DNA from: SpSt-501 sp037481615
Lineage (GTDB): Bacteria; Desulfobacterota; Desulfobacteria; Desulfobacterales; SpSt-501
Length of the DNA: 64,000 nt
Direction: 5' to 3' (one strand)
Assembly (NCBI GenBank): GCA_037481615.1
Contig: JBBFLI010000014.1
The notes beneath the pieces were generated by a model. That model was not told where the DNA came from and searched no databases. It saw only the letters and a program-made list of their open reading frames with translations. Below are positions 51,534 through 59,541 of the stretch, piece after piece (positions within the stretch are counted from its first letter, which is position 1; every line of letters begins with the position of its first letter). Position numbers and translations under genes: made by a program.

Positions 51534-53618
51534 TCAAACCGGCTGGACGGTCACGGTCGTGTCGTGCAGGGCGGGGCTGCCGCCGACGCGGTCGGTGATG
51601 TTCTCCTCGAGCAGCGCATCCGAGACCCCGCGCCCGCAGGCGCGCGCGGCGAAGGCCGCCTCGTGGCCGAAACCGTGCAGGAGAAAGACGGCGTCGGGGT
51701 GGATGTGCTCGGTCACCCGGGCGCGGATCTGGCCCGAGCCGACCCGGGAGGAGACGGTGACGAGCGCCCCGTCCTTCACCCCGAGGGCGGCGGCGCGCCG
51801 GGCGTTGATCCACAGCTCGTTCTCGGGCAGAAGCTCGTGCAGGTAGGGGTTGTTCTGGGTCGAGACGTGGGTGTGCAGCGCCGCCCGGCCGGTGATCAGG
51901 CGGAAGCGATTGCCCTCGTAGGCCGGGGCCGGCTCGTAGGGCGGAAACGAGGGGAACCCCGCATTTTCGAGCAGCGAGGACTTGAACTCGATCTTCTGCG
52001 AGGGGGTCTTGAGCTTGAGGCCCCCCAGGCGGTCCCAGAGGATCTGCTTGTCGGTGTAGGCGACGAATCCCGTCTTGTCGAAATCCTCGAGGGTGAAGCC
52101 GGTCCCCTCGAGCTGCCAGCGGACGAGCTCCTCGGTGTCCTGGTAGGGGAAGAAGTCGCCCACGCCCAACCGCTCGGCGAGCTGCTTGACGATCACCGCC
52201 CAGTCGCGCGTGTCGTAGCGGGGGGGCACGGCGCGGCGGCGCAGGAAGATCTGGGGCTTCTGGCCGTTCGCCTGCTGCACGCAGTCGGTCCTCTCGAGGA
52301 AGACCGACTCGGGGAGCACGACGTCCGACCACCAGGCGATGTCGCTCCAGTTGATATCGCAGGAGACGACCAGCTCGAGCTTCTGGAGCGCCTTCTTGGT
52401 GAGGTTGGTGTCCGGCATGGACATGAGGGGATCCATGCGGTAGGCGAAGAGGGCCTTCAGGGGGTAGGGATCCTCGTTCAGGATCGCCTGCGGCAGCACC
52501 TGCGGCACCCCGTGCTCCGGGTCGGGCAGCGGGAAGTCCGGGGTCCCGACCTTGTCGGCCCGCGGCACCTTGACCGCCGGGAACTTCTGCTCGGTCAGCT
52601 TGCGCGCCGGCTTGCGGCCCACCTCGCCCGGCCCCTTCTTGAAGAAGAGCCCGCCCTTGGCCTCGACGCTGCCCATGAGGACGTTCAGGATCAGGATCGA
52701 GCGGCGGAGATAGATCTCGTTCGCATGGTGCGCGCCGCGGTAGCCGTAATGGAAGATCACCGCGGGCTTCTCCCGGCTCACCTCGCGGGCGAGCGCCACG
52801 ATCTCGGCGGCGGGGACCCCGGTTTCCTTCTCGGCCCACTCCGGCGTGTAGGGCTGGACGAAGTCCTGCAGTTCGTTCAACCCCAGCACCCAGCGCTCGA
52901 CATAGGCCGCGTCGTAGAGACGCTCTTTCAGGATGACGTGGATGAGGGCGTAATTCAGGGCGAGGTCGGTCCCCGGCCGGATCATCCAGTAGCGCTGGGC
53001 CTTGGTCGCGGTGATGGAGACGCGCGGGTCGATGCAGGTCATCTTGGCGCCCGCCCCGAGCGCCTCGATCATCTGGTTCACCTCTTTCACGGCGATCGCC
53101 TCGAAGAGGTTGCGGCCGTAGAGCACGATGTGGCGCGTGTTCTTGTAGTCGATCCCCATCTGGGCGTCGGTGTAGCCGAAGAGCGAGCGGCAGGCGGTGT
53201 TGACCGAGCCCTTGCAGAGGGCGTCGTGGGAGAAATAGTTGGGGGAGGCGATCGCCTTGAGAAAGGCCTTGCTCACGTGGCTGGCGAGGTTGGCGCGCTC
53301 GATCAGGGCGACGCTGTGGCCGCCGTGCTTCTTCAGGATCGCCTTGAGCTTTTCGGCGATGTAGTCGAGGGCCTCATCCCAGCCCGCCTTGCGCCAGGCG
53401 CCCGAGCCGCGTTCGCCGGTGCGGATCATCGGCGACTGCAGGCGCTGGGCGTCGTAGAGGAGCGCGATTCCCGCCGATCCCCGCGGGCAGAGGCTGCCCT
53501 CGATGCCGGGGACCTTGGGGTTGCCCTGGATGAAGGTCACCTGCCCGTCCTTGACCGTGACCTGGATCGGGCAGCGCACCGAGCACATGAAGCACAGGCT
53601 GTAAACGGTTTTTTCCAT
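51534..53618 (-). CDS. Cytoplasmic molybdopterin oxidoreductase, catalytic subunit (PhsA/PsrA-like)
   Basis: A 694-aa Mo/W-bis-MGD enzyme. The N-terminal CFMCSVRC (C9, C12, C16) with SLCPRG (about C44) binds a [4Fe-4S] cluster. ALCKGSVNTAC (about 140-150) supplies a Cys at the expected metal-ligand position, as in thiosulfate or polysulfide reductases; other ligands are not excluded. The C-terminal cofactor domain starts near LITGRAALHTH. There is no export signal, so it works in the cytoplasm with a GltD-like NAD(P)H module. The substrate is not decided by sequence; sulfur compounds, formate or metal reduction are options. Confidence 0.85.
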   Translation of the reverse strand: MEKTVYSLCFMCSVRCPIQVTVKDGQVTFIQGNPKVPGIEGSLCPRGSAGIALLYDAQRLQSPMIRTGERGSGAWRKAGWDEALDYIAEKLKAILKKHGGHSVALIERANLASHVSKAFLKAIASPNYFSHDALCKGSVNTACRSLFGYTDAQMGIDYKNTRHIVLYGRNLFEAIAVKEVNQMIEALGAGAKMTCIDPRVSITATKAQRYWMIRPGTDLALNYALIHVILKERLYDAAYVERWVLGLNELQDFVQPYTPEWAEKETGVPAAEIVALAREVSREKPAVIFHYGYRGAHHANEIYLRRSILILNVLMGSVEAKGGLFFKKGPGEVGRKPARKLTEQKFPAVKVPRADKVGTPDFPLPDPEHGVPQVLPQAILNEDPYPLKALFAYRMDPLMSMPDTNLTKKALQKLELVVSCDINWSDIAWWSDVVLPESVFLERTDCVQQANGQKPQIFLRRRAVPPRYDTRDWAVIVKQLAERLGVGDFFPYQDTEELVRWQLEGTGFTLEDFDKTGFVAYTDKQILWDRLGGLKLKTPSQKIEFKSSLLENAGFPSFPPYEPAPAYEGNRFRLITGRAALHTHVSTQNNPYLHELLPENELWINARRAAALGVKDGALVTVSSRVGSGQIRARVTEHIHPDAVFLLHGFGHEAAFAARACGRGVSDALLEENITDRVGGSPALHDTTVTVQPV

Positions 53619-53683
53619 CGGCCGAAAACCTCCCCCTGATCGGTGTGTTCTCGTTCTTCACGGCACTCGAATCCCGTTGCCAA

Positions 53684-53699
53684 AGCAATAAATATACCA
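53684..53699 (-). promoter_or_regulatory. Sigma-54 promoter of the molybdoenzyme operon
   Basis: On the minus strand TGGTATATTTATTGCT fits the consensus TGGCAYRNNNNTTGCW with one mismatch (C to T at position 4). The invariant GG and GC are 10 bp apart as needed. It gives a start site about 55 bp upstream of the catalytic gene. Confidence 0.65.
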
Positions 53700-53966
53700 A
53701 AAAATCAAAGGCGATTGCGTGCGGTGGAAAATCGCTGCAGGCATGCAAATTCAATGTTTTCCCGACGGTTGACGCCGGGCGTCGTCGGCGGCGAGGCTGT
53801 GGTTGGCTGTAATCTTTCGGCAACTTATGCAAAATAATTATTGCGGCGCACTATTTTTTATGCGATCACCATCGCGAACGGCTTCGAGGCGCACTGAACG
53901 GCTCGTTCCCTCGGCCATTGGCCCGGGGGGGTCGACTTTTCCTTGCCGGGCTCCGGTCGATTCGAT

Positions 53967-53982
53967 GAAGTCATATGATTTC
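53967..53982 (+). promoter_or_regulatory. Candidate enhancer (upstream activator) site
   Basis: GAAGTCATATGATTTC is an inverted repeat with arms GAAnTCAT/ATGAnTTC; only one base pair breaks the symmetry. TTCGATG is repeated directly on both sides (53961-53967 and 53980-53986). It is 92 bp before the plus-strand sigma-54 motif, a normal distance for an NtrC-type site. Confidence 0.5.
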
Positions 53983-54073
53983 GATGGGTTTCCGAGTATC
54001 GCCGAGACCCCCTCTCCCGGCGGCGGACCTTCCTGACGCCGGCCGGCGCTCTTGACCCGGCCGATTTTCCTCA

Positions 54074-54089
54074 TGGCATGCGGCTTGCT
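54074..54089 (+). promoter_or_regulatory. Sigma-54 promoter of the TauE/two-component operon
   Basis: TGGCATGCGGCTTGCT matches the sigma-54 consensus TGGCAYRNNNNTTGCW at every defined position. It gives a start site about 55-60 bp before the ATG at 54160. Confidence 0.8.
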
Positions 54090-54159
54090 TAGCGGGGCGA
54101 AGGTTTGCCGCCATCCAAATCTCCCGGCCGCCGGCCGGTGCATTGCGAAAGGAGGAAGG

Positions 54160-55395
54160 ATGAACAGGAAGAGGTTTTTGAAACAGGGGGTCGCCGTGCT
54201 GATGCTCGCCGCGGCCGTCTTCGTCTTCGGGGCGGGTGAACTCCGGGCCCAGCAGCCCGCCGCCCAGGGCCAGCCGGCGGCCGAGGCCGCCAAGCCCGAG
54301 ATCAAGCGCGTCGGCAACGACCTCGGGCTTCCCGCCAAGCTCGGCCAGGAGATCGCCAAGGCGCCGGAGGGCAAGGGCAAGGGGCAGATCGACCCCACGG
54401 CGCCGCGAGGCGTTTTCGGCGTGCCCGGGGCCCCGCAGGTGAGCTGGATCCTAACGCTCCTCTGGGCCGTCTGGGTGGGCTGGATCTTTTCCACCGTCGG
54501 CGCCTTCGGCGGCATCATGGCCGGGGTGGGGCACATGACCGTCTACGGCCTGGGCGACTGGGTGCGCACCTTCCGCGAGACCGCGCCCGGCCTGAACAAG
54601 ACCCTGACCGACAGCATCCGCACCTCGAACCAGTTCCTGGTCGGCCTCTCGGCCATCCTGAGCGTCATCAACTACTTCAAGTCCCGGCGCATGTCTTGGC
54701 CGCTCGGGCTCGCCCTCGGGATCGGCTCGATCGTCGGCGCCTACCTCTCGGCTTCGATCAGCGGCGGCCGCGTGAGCTTCAGCCAGTATCAGGGCTGGTT
54801 CGGCGTCTTCGTCCTGGTCGTGGGCTTCGTCCTGATCTACGAGCTCACCCCGAAGGGCCAGGAGAGCAAGAAGGCCGCCAAGGCGGCGGCCCAGGCCTTC
54901 GAGAAAACCGTGCGCGAAAAGAAGGACATCGCCGCCGCCGGCGTCACCCTGAAATCCTTCGGGCTCACCCAGTCCACCATGACCTTCTTCGGGGCCGATT
55001 TCACCTTCAACCCCCTGGCGGCCTTTTTCGGCGGGCTGGTCATTGCGGCGATTTCGGCCTTCATCGGGGTCGGCGGCGGTTTTCTCTACGTCCCCTATCT
55101 CACGAGCGTCGTCGGCCTGCCCATGTTCGTCGTCGCCGGGACTTCGGCCCTGGCCGTGCTGCTCAGCATGATCACGGGCATCACGACCTACATCAAAGTG
55201 GCCGGCGCCGGCATGGACTGGACGCTGGTCGGCACCCAGCTGATCGGGATCTTCATCGGCTCGATGATCGGCCCGCGGACCGCGAAGTACATCCCCGAAA
55301 AGTGGCTCAAGCTCATCTTCATCGTGCTCGCCCTCTATGTGGGGATCGGCTACTTGAGCAAGGGCTTCTTCGGGAGGGCCTGGGTCCCGATGTGA
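54160..55395 (+). CDS. TauE/SafE-family permease with exported N-terminal extension
   Basis: A 411-aa protein with a signal-like N-terminus ending ELRAQ, near residue 31. A 55-residue Ala/Gln/Lys-rich stretch follows, then about eight membrane helices. Two related halves carry GAFGGIMAGVGHM (about 123-135) and SAFIGVGGGFLYVPYL (about 300-316), the internal repeat of TauE/SafE carriers. These export sulfite, sulfoacetate or other anions. The insert between halves (about 230-265, Lys-rich) is unusual. AAAGGAGGAAGG precedes ATG. It is the first gene after a perfect sigma-54 promoter. Confidence 0.88.
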   Translation: MNRKRFLKQGVAVLMLAAAVFVFGAGELRAQQPAAQGQPAAEAAKPEIKRVGNDLGLPAKLGQEIAKAPEGKGKGQIDPTAPRGVFGVPGAPQVSWILTLLWAVWVGWIFSTVGAFGGIMAGVGHMTVYGLGDWVRTFRETAPGLNKTLTDSIRTSNQFLVGLSAILSVINYFKSRRMSWPLGLALGIGSIVGAYLSASISGGRVSFSQYQGWFGVFVLVVGFVLIYELTPKGQESKKAAKAAAQAFEKTVREKKDIAAAGVTLKSFGLTQSTMTFFGADFTFNPLAAFFGGLVIAAISAFIGVGGGFLYVPYLTSVVGLPMFVVAGTSALAVLLSMITGITTYIKVAGAGMDWTLVGTQLIGIFIGSMIGPRTAKYIPEKWLKLIFIVLALYVGIGYLSKGFFGRAWVPM

Positions 55396-55426
55396 CCCGA
55401 TCCGCAGAGAGACCCTGTCCGGGAAC

Positions 55427-55462
55427 GCGGCGTCCGGGCCGGCTCCCCGGCCCGGACGCCGC
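55427..55462 (+). repeat. Perfect 16-bp intercistronic hairpin
   Basis: GCGGCGTCCGGGCCGG and its exact complement (55447-55462) enclose CTCC. No T run follows, so it is more likely an mRNA-stabilising or partial stop hairpin between the TauE-like gene and the next gene. Confidence 0.55.
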
Positions 55463-55494
55463 TCTGCCCCGACCGGCGAGGAAAGATCGTCTCC

Positions 55495-56016
55495 ATGGCG
55501 CATCCACTCGACCTTTGGCTGGCACCGCTCTTCGGGCTGACGGCTTCCATGCCCGCGAACGGGGCGATCGGCACCTTTTTGCTGGCCGGGATCGTCGTAC
55601 TGCTCGGCGAGCTCACGCTGCGGATCGTCGCCCGCGTCAACCGGGATCATCTGGCGCGCCTCGAGGCGGAGCTGAAAAACTACCAGGAACTCACCCGCGA
55701 GGCCGAGCGCCGCGGCGACGCGGCAAGCTACAAGGCGCTCAACCGCCAGGCGAACAGCGCCTTCGGGCATGTGTTTTTCAACAAGTTCGGCCTTTCGGCG
55801 GCGGCGCTCTGGCCCTGCTTTTTCGCCCTCGACTGGCTGCAGGCCCGCTTCGACCCCGGCGGCGTGCCCCTGCCCGGCAAGCCCGAGGGGGTGAACTACG
55901 TTCTCGTGTTTCTCGCCGCCTACATTCTGGCGCGGATTCTCGCCGGGCGGCTGCGCCGCGCCGCCCCCCGGCGGATCGCGCGGAGGCGGGCCCGTGACGG
56001 TGTCGCGGCGGCCTGA
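55495..56016 (+). CDS. Membrane protein with helix-coil-helix layout (possibly DUF106/Oxa1-like)
   Basis: A 173-aa protein with a first membrane helix (about 24-45), a charged coiled-coil stretch (RDHLARLEAELKNYQELTREAERRGDAASYKALNRQANS, about 50-88), then two further helices (about 97-112 and 133-150) and a basic tail. This arrangement, with a short hairpin of charged helix between membrane helices, recalls Oxa1/YidC/DUF106-type proteins, but the match is only by layout. It lies between the TauE-like gene and a His-rich membrane protein. Function unknown. Confidence 0.65.
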   Translation: MAHPLDLWLAPLFGLTASMPANGAIGTFLLAGIVVLLGELTLRIVARVNRDHLARLEAELKNYQELTREAERRGDAASYKALNRQANSAFGHVFFNKFGLSAAALWPCFFALDWLQARFDPGGVPLPGKPEGVNYVLVFLAAYILARILAGRLRRAAPRRIARRRARDGVAAA

Positions 56017-56068
56017 TCAGGGCCCCGCGGCGGGCCGGCCGGGTGCGTCCACCGAAAACCGCCGGCGT

Positions 56069-56566
56069 ATGCCTGTCCGCTCAAGCCTCCCGGGCATCGC
56101 CTTGCCGATCGCCGTCCTGTGCGGGCTGCTGTGGCTCGCACCCGGCCCGGCGTATGCCGTTCAGGAACACGGCTCGGCCGAGGGCGTCCTGCACCACCAA
56201 GCGGCGCACCTCTTCTTTCTCGTCGCGATGGGGCTGCTCATCCTGCGGCTGCGGCAGCGCGGGTTGGTGCGGCACCCGGGATGGCGCAAGATCCAGATCG
56301 CGGCCCTGTTCTTCGTTTTCTGGAACGCGGGCGCCTTCTTCGCCCACCTGCTGGACGAGCAATGGGGGGTCGTGGCGGCGGTCCGCACCGCCCCCGGCTG
56401 GGTGCACATCGAGGCCGGCCGCTGGGGGGAGATCCTCGCCCCGCTCTACTATCTCGCCCGGCTCGATCACCTGCTCTGCGTCCCGGCGATGGCCTTTCTC
56501 CATGCGGGACTGCGCGACCTCCGGCGCCGGCCGGAGGCGGCCTGTCCCGGCGAGGGGGAGCCGTGA
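56069..56566 (+). CDS. Histidine-containing membrane protein upstream of the kinase
   Basis: A 165-aa protein with a signal or first helix ending PGPAYA (near residue 30), then about four helices. Histidines are frequent near helix ends: EHGSAEGVLHHQAAHLFF, FFAHLLDEQ, WVHIEAG, LDHLLCVPAMAFLHAG. They could bind haem or metal. ATG 56069 is preferred because the upstream frame lacks a ribosome site. Its stop TGA overlaps the GTG start of the kinase, so both are translated together and it may supply a membrane sensing partner; this is inference. Confidence 0.7.
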   Translation: MPVRSSLPGIALPIAVLCGLLWLAPGPAYAVQEHGSAEGVLHHQAAHLFFLVAMGLLILRLRQRGLVRHPGWRKIQIAALFFVFWNAGAFFAHLLDEQWGVVAAVRTAPGWVHIEAGRWGEILAPLYYLARLDHLLCVPAMAFLHAGLRDLRRRPEAACPGEGEP

Positions 56567-58083
56567 CCGTGCCCTTCTGGCCGCTGTTCGCCGTGGACGT
56601 GGGCGGCTCGCTCGCCATGATCGTGCTCTCCCTTCTTTGCCTCGGGACGGCCGCCGGGCTCCGGCGCTCGGACCCCGAAAGCCTGCTCTGGATCTACCTC
56701 TTCTGGGTCTGCGCGGGGCTGGCCGGGTTTTCCGTGTCGCGCTCGGCGGGGCACATCGTCCGCCAGGGGCTCCTGCTCGCGGGGCGGGACGACCTCTGGG
56801 CCGCCCTGCGGCCATACAGCAGCGCGGCCAACACCTTCCTGTTCGTCGCCCTCGCTGCGGTCACCCTCTTCTTCGAGCGCGTCTGGAAGGCCTCCGAGCG
56901 GATCGCCCGCGACCGGCAGGCCCTTCACCGGGCCCACGTCGAGCTCCTCGCGGTGAACCGCGATCTCGAGCGCCTCGCCGGCGAGCGGGCCCGGGCGCTC
57001 GCCTACTCCGAGCGGCAATACCGGCGCATCTTCGAGGCGGCCCGCGACCCGATCGCCGTCCTCGGCCCCGACGGAACGATCCGGGAAATCAACCCCGCGG
57101 GGGCGAAGCTGCTGGGCGGCGGCGAAGAGGCCGCCGCCCGCCTGCGGGGTCGGCCGCTGGTGCGCTATCTTGCCCGGCCCGACGCCTGGCGGGAAATCGC
57201 CGCGGCGATCGAGGGCCGAGGTTTCGTCCAGAATCTCGAGATCGATCTCAAGCGGGCCGACGGCACGACCTTCCCGGCGCTGGTCAGCGCCGTGCGCGAC
57301 CGCGAGGAGTCCCAGGCCGGGGCCGCCGTCCACCTGATCGCCCGCGACATCGAAGAGCGCCGCCGGCTCCAGGAACAGATGGCCCAGGCCGACCGGCTGG
57401 CCTCGATCGGGCAGCTCTCCGCCGGCGTCGCCCACGAGATCAACAACCCGCTGGGGGTCATCCTGGGCTACACGCAGCTCTTGCTGCGCGGCGAGCCACC
57501 CGGCTCGGACCGCTACCGCGACTTGAAGACGATCGAAAAGCACGTGCGCCACTGCAAGTCGATCGTCGAGGATCTGCTCAAGTTCGCCCGGAGATCCGAG
57601 CCGAAGCAGGAAAGGGTGGACATCCACCGCACGATCGAGGAGGTGCTCCATTTCTTCGGCCAGAACGCGGCCGGCGGGGGGATCCGCCTCGAGTCCGATT
57701 TCGACCGCCGCATCCCCGAGGTCGTGGTGGACGAAAAGAAGATCAAGCAGGTGCTCCTCAACCTGCTCATGAACGCGCGGCATGCCGTGGGGCGGGAAGG
57801 GACGATCCGGGTCGCCACCCGCTGGCTCGAGGGGGAGGGGAAATTCTCTCTCGCCGTGGCCGACGACGGCTGCGGGATCGAGGAGAAGGACCTGCCCTTC
57901 ATTTTCGATCCCTTCTTCACGACCAAGCCGACCGGCGAAGGAACCGGGCTCGGGCTCTCGGTGAGCTACGGCATCGTGCGCCGCCACGGGGGGGAGATCC
58001 GGGTGGAGAGCCGGCCCGGCAAGGGCTCGGTCTTCACCGTGCTGCTGCCGGCCGTAGGCGCCCCGCCCGAGGAGGGGCCGTGA
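56563..58083 (+). CDS. Membrane PAS-domain histidine kinase
   Basis: A 506-aa sensor kinase starting at GTG 56563. Three hydrophobic segments (about 8-30, 40-60, 80-105) anchor it. A coiled coil (about 110-150) and a PAS domain (about 150-265, IFEAARDPIAVLGPDGTIREINPAGAKLL) follow. The HisKA motif is VAHEINNPLG with H291; the ATPase has NLLMNARHA, DDGCGIEE, FDPFFTTKP and GTGLGLSVSYGI. It should phosphorylate the response regulator encoded next, whose GTG start overlaps its stop. Confidence 0.94.
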   Translation: MTVPFWPLFAVDVGGSLAMIVLSLLCLGTAAGLRRSDPESLLWIYLFWVCAGLAGFSVSRSAGHIVRQGLLLAGRDDLWAALRPYSSAANTFLFVALAAVTLFFERVWKASERIARDRQALHRAHVELLAVNRDLERLAGERARALAYSERQYRRIFEAARDPIAVLGPDGTIREINPAGAKLLGGGEEAAARLRGRPLVRYLARPDAWREIAAAIEGRGFVQNLEIDLKRADGTTFPALVSAVRDREESQAGAAVHLIARDIEERRRLQEQMAQADRLASIGQLSAGVAHEINNPLGVILGYTQLLLRGEPPGSDRYRDLKTIEKHVRHCKSIVEDLLKFARRSEPKQERVDIHRTIEEVLHFFGQNAAGGGIRLESDFDRRIPEVVVDEKKIKQVLLNLLMNARHAVGREGTIRVATRWLEGEGKFSLAVADDGCGIEEKDLPFIFDPFFTTKPTGEGTGLGLSVSYGIVRRHGGEIRVESRPGKGSVFTVLLPAVGAPPEEGP

Positions 58084-59483
58084 AGCGCGCGATCTTGATC
58101 GTGGACGACGAAAAGGACCTGCTTGAGCTGTTGCGGCGCACCCTGGAGCCCGATCTCGACTGCCGCGTCGAGACCGCCGCTTCCGCGGAGGAGGCCCTGC
58201 GCAAGCTGTCCGCCGGGCGCTTCGATCTCGTGCTCGCCGACATCAAGATGCCCGGCATGGACGGGCTCGAGCTTCTCGAGATCGTCAAGCGCGAGAGCCC
58301 CGAGCAGACGGTCGTGATGATGACCGCCTACGGCGAGATCGACACCGCGGTGCGCGCGATGCGAAGCGGCGCCTACGATTTCATCACCAAGCCCTTCGAA
58401 CACGAGGCCCTGGTGGTGCGCCTGGAAAAGGCCCTCGAACGCAGCAGCCTCATCCACGAGAACCGGCGGCTGCAGCTCGCCTGTTCTCCGCTTTCCGCCT
58501 TCCAGGACCTCGTCGGCAAGAGCGCGGTCATGCAGCGGCTCTACGAGACGATCCAGATGGCCGCCAAGACCGACCTCACGGTCCTGATCACCGGGGAGTC
58601 CGGTACCGGCAAGGACCTGACCGCCCGCGCCCTGCACGCGCTCAGCCCGCGCAGCCGCGGCCCTTTCGTCGCCGTGAACTGTCCCACCGTTCCCGAGAAC
58701 ATTCTCGAAAGCGAGCTCTTCGGCTACCGCAAGGGGGCCTTCACCCATGCGACGGAAAACCGCCGCGGTCTGTTTCAGGAGGCTCACGGCGGCACGATCT
58801 TCCTCGACGAGATCGGCGACATCAGTCCCGCGATCCAGACCAAGCTCCTCCGGGTGCTGCAGGAAAAGGAGATCAAGCCCCTCGGGGAGACACGCTCGAT
58901 CGTGGTCGATGTCCGCATCGTCGCCTCGACGAACCGGGATCTGCCGGCGAAGATCGCGGCCGGCGAGTTCCGCGAGGATTTCTTCTACCGGCTGAACGTG
59001 CTGCCCATCCGCCAGCCGAGCCTGCGCGAGCACCGCGAGGACATCCCGCTGATCGCCAACCACCTGCTCGAGAAGCATTGCGCGCTCCTCGGGCGGCCCC
59101 TCAAACGGATCTCCCCCGCGCTGATGGGCCTGTTCTTGCGCCACGAGTGGCGCGGCAACGTGCGCGAGCTCGAAAACGTGATCATGCGCGGGATTTCCTT
59201 TTCCGCCACCGAGGAGATCGGGCCGGCGGACGTGGGCTGGGTGGAGGAGGGGGAGACGGCGGCGGAGGGGGGGTGCCTCGCCGTGCTGCCGGCGCCGGGC
59301 GGAGACTACCGGCGGGCGAAGCAGGCGGTTCTCGAACAGTTCAATCGCCGTTTTCTCGGGCGGCTGCTCGCCGAAAGCGGCGGAAACGTGACGCAGGCGG
59401 CGCGCCGCTGCGGCCTGGAGCGACAGGCGCTGCAGCAGATCCTGCGGCGCTACGGGATCCGCGCCGAGGATTACCGCAAATGA
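58080..59483 (+). CDS. NtrC-family sigma-54 response regulator
   Basis: A 467-aa activator. Receiver (about 1-120): acidic D9/D10, phospho-accepting D54 in LADIKMPGMDG, T82 and K104. AAA+ domain (about 145-380): Walker A GESGTGKD (about 173-180), sigma-54-contact loop GAFTHA (about 220-225; canonical GAFTGA) and Walker B IFLDEIGD. C-terminal Fis-type helix-turn-helix (about 425-460, NVTQAARRCGLERQALQQIL). The GTG start overlaps the kinase stop. It is the natural candidate to activate the two sigma-54 promoters in this window. Confidence 0.95.
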   Translation: MKRAILIVDDEKDLLELLRRTLEPDLDCRVETAASAEEALRKLSAGRFDLVLADIKMPGMDGLELLEIVKRESPEQTVVMMTAYGEIDTAVRAMRSGAYDFITKPFEHEALVVRLEKALERSSLIHENRRLQLACSPLSAFQDLVGKSAVMQRLYETIQMAAKTDLTVLITGESGTGKDLTARALHALSPRSRGPFVAVNCPTVPENILESELFGYRKGAFTHATENRRGLFQEAHGGTIFLDEIGDISPAIQTKLLRVLQEKEIKPLGETRSIVVDVRIVASTNRDLPAKIAAGEFREDFFYRLNVLPIRQPSLREHREDIPLIANHLLEKHCALLGRPLKRISPALMGLFLRHEWRGNVRELENVIMRGISFSATEEIGPADVGWVEEGETAAEGGCLAVLPAPGGDYRRAKQAVLEQFNRRFLGRLLAESGGNVTQAARRCGLERQALQQILRRYGIRAEDYRK

Positions 59484-59507
59484 CCGTCCCGGCCGCAGCC
59501 GGGACGG
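59484..59507 (+). terminator. Hairpin after the response regulator
   Basis: CCGTCCCGGC pairs with GCCGGGACGG around CGCA, directly after the stop codon. No T run follows; as the next gene converges, it could act weakly in both directions. Confidence 0.4.
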
Positions 59508-59541
59508 GGAAGTCAATTCACGGCCCGGGAACCGCGGCGGC

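Larger units (their letters stand above)
53619..54159 (+). other. 541-bp divergent regulatory gap
   Basis: Between the molybdoenzyme operon and the TauE-like gene. It is more AT-rich than the rest of the window, notably 53681-53870. I see no coding frame with a ribosome site. It contains two sigma-54 promoter motifs facing outwards (53684-53699 minus and 54074-54089 plus) and an inverted repeat (53967-53982). Confidence 0.7.
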
